From Franconibacter pulveris DSM 19144 (GTDB taxonomy: Bacteria; Pseudomonadota; Gammaproteobacteria; Enterobacterales; Enterobacteriaceae), in contig JHYZ01000017.1 of the NCBI GenBank assembly GCA_000621185.1, positions 53,526-117,525 on the forward strand: a stretch of DNA of 64,000 bases, written 5' to 3'. The position numbers and the translations under genes are program-made. Each line of letters opens with the position of its first letter. Positions within the stretch are counted from its first letter, which is position 1. Positions 32,380-42,401 of this stretch are shown here, in pieces. Under the pieces are notes generated by a model, which was not told the DNA's origin, did not search any database, and worked only from the letters and a program-made list of their open reading frames with translations.

Positions 32380-32813
32380 ACCTGCAACCAGAAGGTTACC
32401 GGCCCATCATTGGTCAACGAGACTTGCATATCGGCGGCGAAACGTCCGGTCTGGGTCGTGATGCCCTGTTCACGGCAGCGACCGACAAAATAGTCGTACA
32501 GCGCCTGCGCTTCCTGCGGCGCCGCGCCGCGCGAAAAACTCGGGCGCATACCGCGCTCCGTATCCGCCGCCAGGGTGAACTGCGACACCACCAGCACGCT
32601 GCCGCCCGCCTGCTGTACGTTAAGGTTCATCTTGCCCGCGTCATCGCTGAAAATGCGGTATCCCAGCACGCGCTCGCACAGGCGGTTAGCTTTCTGCTCG
32701 TCGTCATCCTTTTCGACACCTAACAGCACCAAAAGTCCCGGGCCGATTTCACCCGTCACCTCGCCCGCCACGCTGACGCTTGCCTGCGTGACCCGTTGAA
32801 TTAATGCAATCAT
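32376..32813 (-). CDS. dtd: D-aminoacyl-tRNA deacylase
   Basis: Dtd frees D-amino acids and glycine wrongly attached to tRNA. The 145-residue protein begins [15 protein letters not shown]. It has the two cross-subunit active-site motifs: [12 protein letters not shown] and the C-terminal [11 protein letters not shown]. The gene overlaps yihY upstream and yiiD downstream by four bases each, forming a tight yihX-yihY-dtd-yiiD operon. Confidence 0.97.
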   Translation of the reverse strand: MIALIQRVTQASVSVAGEVTGEIGPGLLVLLGVEKDDDEQKANRLCERVLGYRIFSDDAGKMNLNVQQAGGSVLVVSQFTLAADTERGMRPSFSRGAAPQEAQALYDYFVGRCREQGITTQTGRFAADMQVSLTNDGPVTFWLQV

Positions 32814-33667
32814 GGCTCCTCAGCTTCTTCTTTTGCCGCTTCTTTTAATTTTCGGTAATCGCCGAGAGTGACAGTTATTTCCGCGCCAAGCAAGACGATG
32901 CACCAGGTCCAGTAAACCCAAAGAAACAGAATCGGGACAACCGCCAGCACGCCGTAAATAAGCTGATAGGAAGGAAACATGGTGATGTAGAGGGCAAAAC
33001 CTTTCTTACCCAGTTCAAACAGCAGCGCCGCTACCAGCGAGCCTATCAGCGCATCTTTAGCCGGGACGCGAGTCGTCGGAACAACGCTATAAAGCAGCCA
33101 GAAAGAGAGCCACGAGAGCAGCAGCGGGAAGATACGCAGCACTTCGTCAATCATGCTGTCAAAGCCGCTTGCCCAGCGCAGGGAGAGCACCCAGGCGCTG
33201 ATGGCAAGGCTCGCCCCCGCCAGCAAAGGACCAAGGGTAAGGATCATCCAGTAGACAGCGAAAGAGTAGATTTTCGGCCGCGTCCGCTGGCTGCGCCAGA
33301 TGGTGTTAAGCGCGCTGTCGATGGCGTACATCAGCAGCAAAGAAGTGACGATAAGCCCAATCGCCCCGACCGCCGTCATCTTGTTAGAGTTAGCGACGAA
33401 CTGCTCAATATAGCGCTGAATAATGTCGCCCGTCGCCGGCATAAAGTTAGCGAACACAAAGTGCCGCAGCTGCAGGCTAACATCCGAAAACATCGGAAAC
33501 GCCGCGAACAGCGCAAAAATAACCGCCACTAAAGGCACCAGCGACAGGAGCGACACATAGGCCAGGTTACCGGCAAGCGTCGTCATATTGTCCTGATCGA
33601 TACGGTGCCAGAGCAGCTTCAACCAGGCCACGAGGGGCCGCGTTTTTTGATGAACGGTTTTTAACAT
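32810..33667 (-). CDS. yihY: YihY/UPF0761 family inner-membrane protein
   Basis: This 285-residue protein has six predicted membrane helices and the conserved start [26 protein letters not shown] of the YihY family (once mis-called RNase BN). The charged C-terminal tail is typical. No biochemical role is established. The start overlaps the yihX stop by seven bases. Confidence 0.9.
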   Translation of the reverse strand: MLKTVHQKTRPLVAWLKLLWHRIDQDNMTTLAGNLAYVSLLSLVPLVAVIFALFAAFPMFSDVSLQLRHFVFANFMPATGDIIQRYIEQFVANSNKMTAVGAIGLIVTSLLLMYAIDSALNTIWRSQRTRPKIYSFAVYWMILTLGPLLAGASLAISAWVLSLRWASGFDSMIDEVLRIFPLLLSWLSFWLLYSVVPTTRVPAKDALIGSLVAALLFELGKKGFALYITMFPSYQLIYGVLAVVPILFLWVYWTWCIVLLGAEITVTLGDYRKLKEAAKEEAEEP

Positions 33668-34260
33668 GACAGCTTCGCAAAGTAGTCCGGCACGGTTTCT
33701 TTTCCCGTCACCAGAATACTGGTGATGCCAGCCTGTTGGGCTCCTTTAATATTATCGGCGTTATCGTCGAAAAATACCGCTTCACTGGGGCGAAAGCCTT
33801 CCTGTTCGAGCACCTGCTGGTAGATAGCAGGCTCGGGCTTACGCAGGCCCATCTCCTGTGAAAGGTAAATATTATCCGCGGCAGCGCGAATTTCCGGATA
33901 TTGTTCCGGCCAGTAAGTGGTATGCAGACGGTTGGTATTGGAAAGCACCACTACACGATGACCCTGCTCGCGCAGCTTATGCATGATGTCGATAACGTCC
34001 GGACGCAGGGCGACAAACACCGCCTGCCAGCCAGCGGAAAATTGCTCGAAGCTCAGCGGCAGCGCCATCTCTTCGCAAAGCTTACGGGCAAACGCTTCGT
34101 CGCTGAGTTCGCCGCGTTCATGCTGATGGAACGCTTCGCCCATGGTGAAGCTTTTTTGCAGATTCGCCAGCGGCACGCGGCTGTAATCACTCCAGACACC
34201 CAGTACGCGATTGAAGTCGATATCGACAATGACGTTACCTAAATCAAAGATATAGAGCAT
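33661..34260 (-). CDS. yihX: HAD-family sugar phosphatase YihX
   Basis: In E. coli YihX dephosphorylates alpha-D-glucose 1-phosphate. The 199-residue protein has the HAD motifs [11 protein letters not shown] (motif I, nucleophile Asp), VLSNTNR (motif II), RKPEPAIYQ (motif III Lys) and FFDDNADNI (motif IV). It heads the yihX-yihY-dtd-yiiD operon. The gap to yihW contains a REP-like hairpin. Confidence 0.93.
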   Translation of the reverse strand: MLYIFDLGNVIVDIDFNRVLGVWSDYSRVPLANLQKSFTMGEAFHQHERGELSDEAFARKLCEEMALPLSFEQFSAGWQAVFVALRPDVIDIMHKLREQGHRVVVLSNTNRLHTTYWPEQYPEIRAAADNIYLSQEMGLRKPEPAIYQQVLEQEGFRPSEAVFFDDNADNIKGAQQAGITSILVTGKETVPDYFAKLSC

Positions 34261-34379
34261 GACACTCTCCCCTGTCGGCCATGGAGAGGTAACTGTAGCG
34301 GGAAAGGCGATATTTGACTACGCACAAGCGAATGGCTTGCAAAACAGAAAGGAATAAAGGGGAGTTTTCGGCGCATGCG

Positions 34380-34404
34380 GCCGGATAGCATAACGCTCTC
34401 CGGC
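34380..34404. repeat. REP-like imperfect palindrome
   Basis: GCCGGATAGC and GCTCTCCGGC pair with one mismatch around ATAAC. Sequence and length resemble the enterobacterial REP unit (GCCGGAT...ATCCGGC). It lies between yihX and yihW. I did not see other clear copies in the window. Confidence 0.5.
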
Positions 34405-34412
34405 ATAAAAAA

Positions 34413-35213
34413 TTAACGCTTTTCCTGCTCGCCAAGGGCGCTGACCTGCACAATTTCAACATGCCCCGCCTTGAGCAAGTTATGCAATGCCGGGCCGGGA
34501 AGCTCATCCGTAAAAAGCGCGGCGGCTTGCACGACATTGCCTATCTCTACCGCTGCCGAAGCATGATATTTGGTGTGATCGGCGGCGAGCAAAATATGAC
34601 GGGAATGCGCCATCATGGTCCTGGCAACGCTTGCTTCGTTAACATCAAACTCCAGCATTGCGCCATCATTCTCAATCGCCCCTACGCTTGTCACCAGATA
34701 ATCGGCGCGAAACCCTGACACAAACGCCGTTGCGGCTGGCCCTATTATTCCGCCGTTATGGGCGCGCAGCGTGCCGCCCGGCACCATCACTTCGAACCGG
34801 GGGTTTTTAAATAAAATATGCGCGACCCGCAGACTGTTAGTGATAATGCGAAGATGGTTATGATTGAGCAACGCCCGCGCCACATGCTCAACCGTGGTGC
34901 CAATGGTAATAAACACCGTCGAGCCATCAGGGATATAGTCGGCAATGGCTTCTGCGATCGCGCGTTTCTCCTCCGTCATAGAGACTTCGCGCTGCTCAAA
35001 AGCCGTATTTATCACGCTGGACGCACGGCCTGCACCGCCATGATGCCGGGTTATTAAACCCTGCTCGCTGAGTTTGCGAATATCCCGACGCACTGTCTGG
35101 GTTGAAACGTCCAGAAGTTGCGCCAGTTCGTCAATATTCATGTAACCGCGATCGGCAATCAGCGTCAGCAATTGATCGTGTCGCGGATTACCGGTTAGTT
35201 CGGTAAGGCTCAT
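34413..35213 (-). CDS. yihW: DeoR-family repressor of sulfoquinovose genes (YihW/CsqR)
   Basis: The 266-residue regulator has an N-terminal winged helix-turn-helix (QLLDVSTQTVRRDIRKL, about residues 25-42) and a C-terminal sugar-isomerase-like sensor domain with GTTVEHVARALL. In E. coli, CsqR represses the yih sulfoquinovose genes and is released by pathway intermediates. I chose the ATG at 35213 (MSLTELTGNPRH), preceded by GAGGA; a frame extending 30 codons further upstream is not conserved. The gene follows yihV on the same strand. Confidence 0.94.
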   Translation of the reverse strand: MSLTELTGNPRHDQLLTLIADRGYMNIDELAQLLDVSTQTVRRDIRKLSEQGLITRHHGGAGRASSVINTAFEQREVSMTEEKRAIAEAIADYIPDGSTVFITIGTTVEHVARALLNHNHLRIITNSLRVAHILFKNPRFEVMVPGGTLRAHNGGIIGPAATAFVSGFRADYLVTSVGAIENDGAMLEFDVNEASVARTMMAHSRHILLAADHTKYHASAAVEIGNVVQAAALFTDELPGPALHNLLKAGHVEIVQVSALGEQEKR

Positions 35214-35247
35214 AGGCTGTCCTCTAAAAACCATCACGCCCCGCATT

Positions 35248-36144
35248 TTATACGAAAAGTGACAGAAAAGAGCGGGTTTGATCACAATCAGGGATACCGT
35301 CACGTCCGCCTGGCCGGGTGCATTTCAATGCCGCTACTGCGCTGGCGAAGCGAACGACCTCTTCCGTTGGCGCCTGTTGCGCCAGCCCCACGGCCATGGC
35401 GCCATGGAAAACGTCGCCCGCGCCAGTGGTATCGATAACCTTGACGGAAAACCCAGGCTGATGACACAGCGTCCCATTTTTCAGCCAGTAGCAACCGTCA
35501 CTTCCCTGCGTGACATAAACAAGACCACCTGTGAGCGTTTGCGCTCTTTTAAGCGCCTCCGCAGGCGCTTTGCTTGCGGTCAGCCGTTGTAAGCCCGGGG
35601 AAGAAAAGACAGCGTGATCGCTTAAAGCAACCAGGTCAGAAATGTCCTGTGGGGTAGTATCGCCATCCAGCAGCGTGGTGACGTGATGCTGGCGGGCCTG
35701 AGTAAAAGCTTGTTTCGCGCCATCGTGCCAGCGCACATCCGCCAGCACCACATCCCATTGAGAAAAGTCAATCGCCTGCAGCCAGTCGGCGCAGGCCGGA
35801 AGTTCCGGGCCGGGATAATTGACAATAATCCGCTCACCATGGGAATCCACAAAAACGCCAGACTGCGACGATCGCGCCCCGGAAAATACGCGCGTATAAC
35901 GTGTTTTTACCCCCAATGACTCCAGCTCGCTGAGCACGCTTTTCCCCGTGTCGTCGTCACCAACACGGCCAATAAAATCGACCTCTGCGCCCAGTTTTGC
36001 TGCGGCTACGGCCGCTGTCGCAGCAGGCCCGCCACCAACTTCTTTGTAATTGTTAGCGACATACTTCCCCCCTTCGCCTGGTAAATCATTGAGATACCAG
36101 ATGCGATCCAAAACGGTAATACCGACACAAGCGATACGAGCCAT
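35248..36144 (-). CDS. yihV: 6-deoxy-6-sulfofructose kinase
   Basis: YihV phosphorylates 6-deoxy-6-sulfofructose at C1, the third step of sulfo-EMP glycolysis. The 298-residue PfkB/ribokinase-family protein has the [16 protein letters not shown] substrate motif and the anion hole/base motif [12 protein letters not shown]. The ATG at 36144 ([11 protein letters not shown]) is preceded by AAAGGA; a longer frame adds 16 non-homologous residues. It is divergent from yihU across a 169-base control region and is followed by yihW. Confidence 0.95.
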   Translation of the reverse strand: MARIACVGITVLDRIWYLNDLPGEGGKYVANNYKEVGGGPAATAAVAAAKLGAEVDFIGRVGDDDTGKSVLSELESLGVKTRYTRVFSGARSSQSGVFVDSHGERIIVNYPGPELPACADWLQAIDFSQWDVVLADVRWHDGAKQAFTQARQHHVTTLLDGDTTPQDISDLVALSDHAVFSSPGLQRLTASKAPAEALKRAQTLTGGLVYVTQGSDGCYWLKNGTLCHQPGFSVKVIDTTGAGDVFHGAMAVGLAQQAPTEEVVRFASAVAALKCTRPGGRDGIPDCDQTRSFLSLFV

Positions 36145-36313
36145 AAGGTTTCCTTTCTGCTTTTCCGAATGTCGCCATTTTAAGTTCATCAAATGTTTAA
36201 AAAGTGACGACTGTCAATTTTTTGACCATAAATTACAAATACGATCAAAAACAACCAGAACAAACGCTCAATTATTGACACAAGTTGACATCAACATCTT
36301 TCAGGAGAGAAAC
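36145..36313. promoter_or_regulatory. divergent control region of the sulfoquinovose locus
   Basis: This AT-rich gap between yihV and yihU holds two inverted repeats that could bind YihW/CsqR. One is TTTTTGA/TCAAAAA at 36219-36251, with 19 bases between the arms. The other is GTTGA-CA-TCAAC at 36284-36295, just upstream of the yihU ribosome binding site (AGGAGAG). Regulator assignment is inferred from E. coli, where CsqR acts on this gap. Confidence 0.55.
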
Positions 36314-37204
36314 ATGCCGGTAATCGCTTTTATAGGGCTTGGACAGATGGGCGCGCCGATGGCGAGCAACCTGCTTAAGCAGGGCCACCAGCTTAAGGTG
36401 TTTGATGTAAACCCACAGGCGGTCGAGCAGCTTGCAAAACAAGGCGCAACCGCTTCGCCTACGGCGGCGCAGGCCGCTACCGATGCAGAATTTGTTATCA
36501 CCATGCTGCCTAACGGCGACCTGGTTCGCTCCGTACTGTTTGATGAAAACGGCGTCTGCGAGGGGCTATCCCGCGAAGCGCTGGTCATTGATATGTCCAC
36601 TATTCATCCCTTGCAGACCGATCGGTTGATTACTGACATGAAGCAGCGCGGTTTCAGCATGATGGATGTGCCCGTAGGCCGCACTTCCGATCATGCTATC
36701 GCCGGCACGCTGCTGCTGTTGGTAGGCGGCACGCCAGAGCAGGTAGAACGCGCCAGGCCGGTTTTAATGGCGATGGGCAACGAGCTGGTTAACGCGGGGG
36801 GACCGGGGATGGGCATTCGCGTCAAGCTTATCAACAACTACATGAGTATTGCGCTTAACGCGTTGTCGGCAGAAGCCGCCGTACTGTGTGAGGCGCTTGG
36901 TCTCTCTTTCGATGTCGCGCTGAAAGTCATGAGCGGTACGCCCGCCGGCAAAGGGCACTTCACCACCTCCTGGCCGAATAAAGTGCTGAAAGGCGATCTT
37001 TCCCCCGCCTTCATGATCGACCTCGCCCATAAAGATCTCGGGATCGCGCTGGACGTCGCCAATCAACTGCAGGTGCCGATGCCGCTCGGCGCCGCTTCTC
37101 GCGAAGTCTACAGCCAGGCGCGTGCTGCCGGACGCGGGCGCGAGGACTGGACAGCCATTCTTGAACAGGTGCGAACGTCAGCTGGCCTGGCCCGCAAAAT
37201 TTAA
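36314..37204 (+). CDS. yihU: 3-sulfolactaldehyde reductase
   Basis: YihU reduces 3-sulfolactaldehyde to 2,3-dihydroxypropane-1-sulfonate with NADH, the last step before export. The 296-residue beta-hydroxyacid dehydrogenase has the Rossmann motif [13 protein letters not shown] at its N-terminus, the [11 protein letters not shown] substrate loop and the catalytic Lys in KLINNYMS. The start at 36314 follows AGGAGAG by six bases. It is the first gene of the rightward sulfoquinovose operon. Confidence 0.95.
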   Translation: MPVIAFIGLGQMGAPMASNLLKQGHQLKVFDVNPQAVEQLAKQGATASPTAAQAATDAEFVITMLPNGDLVRSVLFDENGVCEGLSREALVIDMSTIHPLQTDRLITDMKQRGFSMMDVPVGRTSDHAIAGTLLLLVGGTPEQVERARPVLMAMGNELVNAGGPGMGIRVKLINNYMSIALNALSAEAAVLCEALGLSFDVALKVMSGTPAGKGHFTTSWPNKVLKGDLSPAFMIDLAHKDLGIALDVANQLQVPMPLGAASREVYSQARAAGRGREDWTAILEQVRTSAGLARKI

Positions 37205-37223
37205 CCAGTAAAAGGAACAAGAT

Positions 37224-38099
37224 ATGTCCCACTACACGCTTAACGATATCACCCGACCTTCCGGCGGCTTCGCCATGCTGGCTGTCGATCAGCGCGAGGC
37301 CATGCGTTTAATGTTTGCTGCGGCGGGCGAACCTGCCCCTGTAGGCGATCGGGTGCTCACCGACTTTAAAGTTAACGCCGCCAGGATCCTGTCGCCCTAT
37401 GCCTCTGCAATTCTGGTGGATCAGCAATTTTGCTACCGCCAGATCATTGAGGAAAAGGCTATCGCGAAGAGCTGCGCCACCATTGTCGCCGCCGATGAGT
37501 TTATTCCCGGCAACGGGATTCCCGTCGATAGCGTGATTATTGATAAAAAGATCGACCCGGAAGCGGTGAAGCGCGATGGCGCGAAAGCGCTAAAACTGCT
37601 GGTGCTATGGCGCAGCGACGAGGACCCGCAGCAGCGGCTGGAAATGGTCAACGCATTTAATCAGCTATGCCATGCCAGCGGTCTGTTAAGCATCATCGAA
37701 CCCGTTGTTCGTCCGCCGCGTCGCGGCGATAAGTTTGATCGCGAGCAGGCGATTATCGACGCGGCAAAAGAGCTGGGAGATAGCGGCGCGGATCTCTATA
37801 AAGTCGAAATGCCGCTCTATGGTAAAGGCCCTCAACAGGCGTTGCTCGCCGCTTCGCAAAGGCTCAACGAACACATCAATATGCCCTGGGTCATTCTCTC
37901 TTCGGGCGTGGATGAAAAGCTCTTTCCACGCGCCGTCCGGGTGGCGATGACCGCTGGCGCCTCAGGTTTTCTTGCAGGCCGCGCCGTCTGGTCATCCGTT
38001 ATCGGCTTACCCGACGCGCAAGCAATGCTGCGAGATATCTCCGTCCCGAAATTACAGCGCTTAGGCGAGATTGTTGACGAAATGATGGCAGGCCGCTGA
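37224..38099 (+). CDS. yihT: 6-deoxy-6-sulfofructose-1-phosphate aldolase
   Basis: YihT splits sulfofructose 1-phosphate into dihydroxyacetone phosphate and 3-sulfolactaldehyde. The 291-residue class I aldolase, of the LacD type, carries the Schiff-base Lys193 in DLYKVEMP, at the same position as in E. coli. It follows yihU by 19 bases. Its leader (AAAAGGAACAAGAT) resembles that of yihS. Confidence 0.95.
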   Translation: MSHYTLNDITRPSGGFAMLAVDQREAMRLMFAAAGEPAPVGDRVLTDFKVNAARILSPYASAILVDQQFCYRQIIEEKAIAKSCATIVAADEFIPGNGIPVDSVIIDKKIDPEAVKRDGAKALKLLVLWRSDEDPQQRLEMVNAFNQLCHASGLLSIIEPVVRPPRRGDKFDREQAIIDAAKELGDSGADLYKVEMPLYGKGPQQALLAASQRLNEHINMPWVILSSGVDEKLFPRAVRVAMTAGASGFLAGRAVWSSVIGLPDAQAMLRDISVPKLQRLGEIVDEMMAGR

Positions 38100-38114
38100 G
38101 AAAAGGAACAGAAC

Positions 38115-39356
38115 ATGAAATGGTTTAATACGCTGAGCCATAACCGTTGGCTGGAGCAGGAAACGGATCGCATTTTTGATTTCGGCAAAAAGGCGGCGGT
38201 GCCGACCGGCTTCGGCTGGCTGGGCAACAACGGCCAGGTCAGAACGGATATGGGCACGCATTTATGGATAACTGCCCGTATGCTGCACGTTTACGCTGTT
38301 GCCGCCGCGATGGGCCGCCCTGGCGCGCTGGCGCTGGTGGAGCATGGCATCAACGCCCTTAACGGCGCGCTGAAAGATAAGCAATACGGCGGCTGGTATG
38401 CCTGTGTGAATGATGAAGGCGTTGTAGACGCCTCAAAACAGGGCTACCAACACTTCTTCGTCTTGCTTGGCGCCGCCAGCGCGGTGACCACTGGTCATCC
38501 TGCCGCCCGCCCTTTACTGGATGAAGCCATCGAAGTTATCGAAAACTATTTTTGGAGCGAAACGGAGCAGATGTGCCTCGAGTCATGGGACGAGGCGTTC
38601 AGCAAAACGGAGGATTACCGCGGTGGAAACGCCAACATGCATGCCGTGGAAGCGTTTTTAATTGTTTATGACGTTACTCATGACAAGAAATGGCTCGACC
38701 GGGCATTACGCATCGCTTCGGTAATTATTCATGACGTAGCCCGCAAAGGTGAATATCGCGTTAACGAACATTTTGACGCCAACTGGAATCCTATCCGCGA
38801 TTACAACAAAGAAAACCCCGCCCATCGTTTTCGCGCTTACGGCGGCACGCCGGGTCACTGGATTGAGTGGGGACGGCTGATGCTGCACCTTCACGCTGCT
38901 CTCGAAGCCCGTTTTGAAACGCCGCCAGCATGGTTGCTGGAAGATGCAAAAGGGCTTTTTCACGCCACTATTCGCGATGCCTGGGCGCCAGACGGCGCAG
39001 ACGGTTTCGTCTATTCCGTAGACTGGGATGGCACGCCTATTGTTCGCGAACGTGTTCGCTGGCCGATTGTTGAAGCGATGGGTACCGCCTATGCCCTTTA
39101 TACCGTAACCGGCGATCCGCAATACGAAGCCTGGTATCAGAAATGGTGGGACTACTGCATTAAGTACCTGATGGATTATGAAAACGGCTCCTGGTGGCAA
39201 GAGCTGGACGCCAATAATCAGGTCACCACTAAAGTCTGGGACGGAAAACAGGATATTTACCATCTGCTGCACTGCCTTGTTATCCCCCGCCTGCCCCTCG
39301 CACCAGGCTTAGCGCCCGCCGTTGCCGCCGGGCTGCTGGATAAGAACGCTAAATAA
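38115..39356 (+). CDS. yihS: sulfoquinovose isomerase
   Basis: YihS converts sulfoquinovose to 6-deoxy-6-sulfofructose, and related aldose-ketose pairs. The 413-residue (alpha/alpha)6-barrel protein of the N-acylglucosamine 2-epimerase family keeps both catalytic histidines at the E. coli positions: His248 in [10 protein letters not shown] and His383 in IYHLLHC. It lies 15 bases after yihT. Length equals that of the E. coli enzyme. Confidence 0.95.
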   Translation: MKWFNTLSHNRWLEQETDRIFDFGKKAAVPTGFGWLGNNGQVRTDMGTHLWITARMLHVYAVAAAMGRPGALALVEHGINALNGALKDKQYGGWYACVNDEGVVDASKQGYQHFFVLLGAASAVTTGHPAARPLLDEAIEVIENYFWSETEQMCLESWDEAFSKTEDYRGGNANMHAVEAFLIVYDVTHDKKWLDRALRIASVIIHDVARKGEYRVNEHFDANWNPIRDYNKENPAHRFRAYGGTPGHWIEWGRLMLHLHAALEARFETPPAWLLEDAKGLFHATIRDAWAPDGADGFVYSVDWDGTPIVRERVRWPIVEAMGTAYALYTVTGDPQYEAWYQKWWDYCIKYLMDYENGSWWQELDANNQVTTKVWDGKQDIYHLLHCLVIPRLPLAPGLAPAVAAGLLDKNAK

Positions 39357-39378
39357 GCGACACGCAGGGAGAACAGGC

Positions 39379-40266
39379 ATGCATAAAAGCGGAAAAACCC
39401 TTGTGCTGAACGCCGGGCGCTATCAGGCAAAAATCGTTACGGTGGGCGCAGGCCTCGCTGAGCTGACTTACCTCGGGCGACATCTGGTCGTTCCGCATAA
39501 GCCGGAAGAGATGCCCCCGGCCCATATGGGAAAAGTTTTACTTCCCTGGCCTAACCGTATCGCTGGCGGTCGTTATCACTACGCGGGAAAAACCTTTACG
39601 CCCGTGATTAACGATAGCGAGTCTGGCTCGGCGATACATGGGCTGCTGGCGTGGCAAAACTGGCAGGTTGCGCACCAGTCGGCCTCTGAAGTCACCTTAA
39701 CGGCTTTCTTACCACCGACCTATGGCTACCCTTTTATGCTTGCCTGCGAAGTGACCTGGCGATTAGACGCGCATGCGGGCCTGAGCGCCTGCATCGCTAC
39801 GCAAAATTTAGGGGACGAGCCTGCGCCTTACGGTGCGGGCGCGCACCCTTATTTAACCTGCAATCTGGAAAAAGTAGACAGCTGCACGGTCGTTATACCC
39901 GCCGAACAGGCGTTCAGTGTGGATGCGCAACGTCATCCTCTGCATTTAGTCGATGCGCATGAGCTGGGCTTGCTGTTCTCAACGCCCCGGAAAATCGGCG
40001 CGACGCTTGTCGATCATACCTTTAAAACGCTCGCAAATGGGAAGGCGTGGGAGGTGAGGTTAACCAGCCAGCGTCAGGCCATGTCCACCTTTCTGCGTTC
40101 CGATCAACCCTGGCTGCAAATTTATACCGGCGACAAGCTAAACCGGATTGGGCTTGCCGTTGAGCCGATGAGTTGTCCGCCCGACGCGTTTAATTCCGGC
40201 CTGGACTTACTCTCGCTGGCGCCAGGTCAGACGCATCAGCTGCGTTTTTCCATCGGCGGCGAATAA
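39379..40266 (+). CDS. yihR: sulfoquinovose mutarotase (aldose 1-epimerase family)
   Basis: YihR interconverts the anomers of sulfoquinovose, helping flux between the glycosidase and the isomerase. The 295-residue galactose-mutarotase-fold protein has LPWPNRIAGGRYHYAGK and GAGAHPYLT, typical of the family. I chose the ATG at 39379, preceded by AGGGAG; a frame that opens earlier overlaps yihS by 35 bases with no conserved sequence. It follows yihS directly in the operon. Confidence 0.92.
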   Translation: MHKSGKTLVLNAGRYQAKIVTVGAGLAELTYLGRHLVVPHKPEEMPPAHMGKVLLPWPNRIAGGRYHYAGKTFTPVINDSESGSAIHGLLAWQNWQVAHQSASEVTLTAFLPPTYGYPFMLACEVTWRLDAHAGLSACIATQNLGDEPAPYGAGAHPYLTCNLEKVDSCTVVIPAEQAFSVDAQRHPLHLVDAHELGLLFSTPRKIGATLVDHTFKTLANGKAWEVRLTSQRQAMSTFLRSDQPWLQIYTGDKLNRIGLAVEPMSCPPDAFNSGLDLLSLAPGQTHQLRFSIGGE

Positions 40267-40316
40267 CAAAAACAGAAACGAACAACTTACCGAACTACCT
40301 TACAACGGAGATCGTT

Positions 40317-42353
40317 ATGACTTCTCAACAAACGGGTTCAGATGACCTTGAGCTTATTGAACAAAACGACGGCTTTACGCTTATCTGGCAACAGCGTCTC
40401 ATTTTGCGCCATACCGCTCAGGCGCCCTGCTTGTGGACTGGCGCGGGCGAGGCGGACATCGCGATGTTTCGCGGCAACTTCAGCATTAAAGATAAGCTAA
40501 ACGAAAAGATCGCCCTGACTAACGCGTCTGTCACGAAACAACGCACAGGCTGGACTATCCATTTTACTCGCGGCGATGCTGTCAGCGCGACGTTGATTAT
40601 CGATACCGATGCCGCAGGCCGTCTTCAGTTGCGCCTGCAAAACGAGGCCAGCAGCCATAACCGCATCTGGCTGCGTCTGGCGGCGCAGCCGGAAGATCAT
40701 ATTTACGGCTGCGGCGAACAGTTCTCCTGCTTTGATCTGCGCGGCAAGCCGTTCCCGCTCTGGACCAGCGAACAGGGCGTCGGTCGCAACAAACAGAGCT
40801 ATGTGACATGGCTTGCAGACTGTAAGGAAAATGCGGGAGGCGACTATTACTGGACCTTCTTTCCGCAGCCGACCTTTGTCAGCACGCAAAAATACTACTG
40901 CCACGTTGATAACAGCTGTTACATGAACTTCGACTTCAGCGCGCCGGAGTTTCACGAACTGGCATTCTGGGAGGATAACGCCACGCTGCGTTTCGAATGC
41001 GCGCAAACCTATGTTGCGCTTCTGGAAAAACTGACCAACCTGCTGGGACGCCAGCCGGAGCTACCCGACTGGGTCTATGACGGCGTGACGCTGGGCATTC
41101 AGGGCGGCACCGAGGTTTGTCAGCAGAAGCTGGAAACGATGCGCAACGGCGGCGTGAAAGTTAACGGCATATGGGCGCAGGACTGGTCGGGCATTCGGAT
41201 GACCTCTTTTGGTAAGCGCGTGATGTGGAACTGGAAATGGAACGGCGAGCTTTACCCGCAACTTGCTGAACGAATCCAGCAGTGGAACCGCGAAGGCGTC
41301 CAGTTTCTCTCTTATATCAATCCCTATGTCGCAAGCGATCGCGACTTATGTGCGGAGGCGGCGAAACGCGGTTATCTGACAAAAGATGCGCAGGGCAAAG
41401 ACTACCACGTTGAGTTTGGCGAATTTTACGCAGGCGTTATCGATCTGACTAATCCAGAGGCGTACGACTGGTACAAAGGCGTTATCAAGCAAAACCTGAT
41501 TGCGCTGGGGTGCGGCGGCTGGATGGCGGACTTTGGCGAATATCTGCCCACCGATACCTTTCTGCATAACGGCGTGAGCGCGGAGATCATGCATAACGCC
41601 TGGCCTGCGCTGTGGGCAAAATGCAACTACGAGGCGCTGGAAGAGACAGGCAAGCTTGGCGAAGTGCTTTTCTTCATGCGCGCAGGCTACACCGGCAGCC
41701 AGAAACATTCCTTGATGATGTGGGCAGGCGATCAGAACGTTGACTGGAGCCTGGATGACGGGCTGGCGTCGGTGGTGCCAGCCGCGCTCTCTTTAGCCAT
41801 GTCCGGCCATGGCCTGCACCACAGCGATATTGGCGGCTACACCACGCTGTTTGATATGAAACGCAGCAAAGAGCTTCTGCTTCGCTGGTGTGATTTCAGC
41901 GCTTTTACGCCAATGATGCGCACCCACGAAGGGAACCGCCCTGGCGACAACTGGCAATTCGACAGCGATGCGCAAACTATTGCCCATTTCGCACGAATGA
42001 CAACAGTCTTCACAACGCTTAAGCCCTACATCAAACAGGCGGTTGCGCAAAACGCCAAAAGCGGCTTGCCGGTAATGCGGCCTCTGTTCCTTCATTACGA
42101 GAACGACCCTCGCGCTTATACGATCAAGTACCAGTATCTTTTTGGCCGCGATCTGCTGGTCGCTCCCGTTTATGAGGAAGGGCGACGCGACTGGACGCTT
42201 TACCTGCCTCAGGATAGCTGGGTCAACCTCTGGACGGGCGAAGAGTGCGGCGGCGGAGAGATCACTGTCAACGCGCCTCTCGGTCAACCACCGGTCTTTT
42301 ACCGCGCGCAAAGCGAATGGGCTTCGCTGTTCAATGCGTTACGTCTTATCTGA
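40317..42353 (+). CDS. yihQ: sulfoquinovosidase (GH31)
   Basis: YihQ cuts sulfoquinovose from sulfoquinovosyl glycerol and related plant sulfolipid glycosides. The 678-residue GH31 protein has the nucleophile Asp405 in WMADFGE and the acid/base Asp472 in WAGDQN. Every sulfonate-binding residue I recall from the E. coli structure is present at the same number: Gln262, Gln288, Arg301, Trp304 and Tyr508. This separates it from ordinary alpha-glucosidases. The protein is cytoplasmic, so import of glycosides must come first. Confidence 0.96.
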   Translation: MTSQQTGSDDLELIEQNDGFTLIWQQRLILRHTAQAPCLWTGAGEADIAMFRGNFSIKDKLNEKIALTNASVTKQRTGWTIHFTRGDAVSATLIIDTDAAGRLQLRLQNEASSHNRIWLRLAAQPEDHIYGCGEQFSCFDLRGKPFPLWTSEQGVGRNKQSYVTWLADCKENAGGDYYWTFFPQPTFVSTQKYYCHVDNSCYMNFDFSAPEFHELAFWEDNATLRFECAQTYVALLEKLTNLLGRQPELPDWVYDGVTLGIQGGTEVCQQKLETMRNGGVKVNGIWAQDWSGIRMTSFGKRVMWNWKWNGELYPQLAERIQQWNREGVQFLSYINPYVASDRDLCAEAAKRGYLTKDAQGKDYHVEFGEFYAGVIDLTNPEAYDWYKGVIKQNLIALGCGGWMADFGEYLPTDTFLHNGVSAEIMHNAWPALWAKCNYEALEETGKLGEVLFFMRAGYTGSQKHSLMMWAGDQNVDWSLDDGLASVVPAALSLAMSGHGLHHSDIGGYTTLFDMKRSKELLLRWCDFSAFTPMMRTHEGNRPGDNWQFDSDAQTIAHFARMTTVFTTLKPYIKQAVAQNAKSGLPVMRPLFLHYENDPRAYTIKYQYLFGRDLLVAPVYEEGRRDWTLYLPQDSWVNLWTGEECGGGEITVNAPLGQPPVFYRAQSEWASLFNALRLI

Positions 42354-42361
42354 TAAGGCTC

Positions 42362-42386
42362 GCCCGCAGGACACTCTCCTGCGGGC
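42362..42386 (+). other. stem-loop between yihQ and yihP
   Basis: GCCCGCAGGA and TCCTGCGGGC form a perfect 10-bp stem around CACTC in the 48-base gap. No T-run follows. It ends five bases before the yihP ribosome binding site (AGGAG). Similar stems occur at the next two junctions of this operon. Confidence 0.7.
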
Positions 42387-42401
42387 AGAAGGAGAAATAT
42401 A

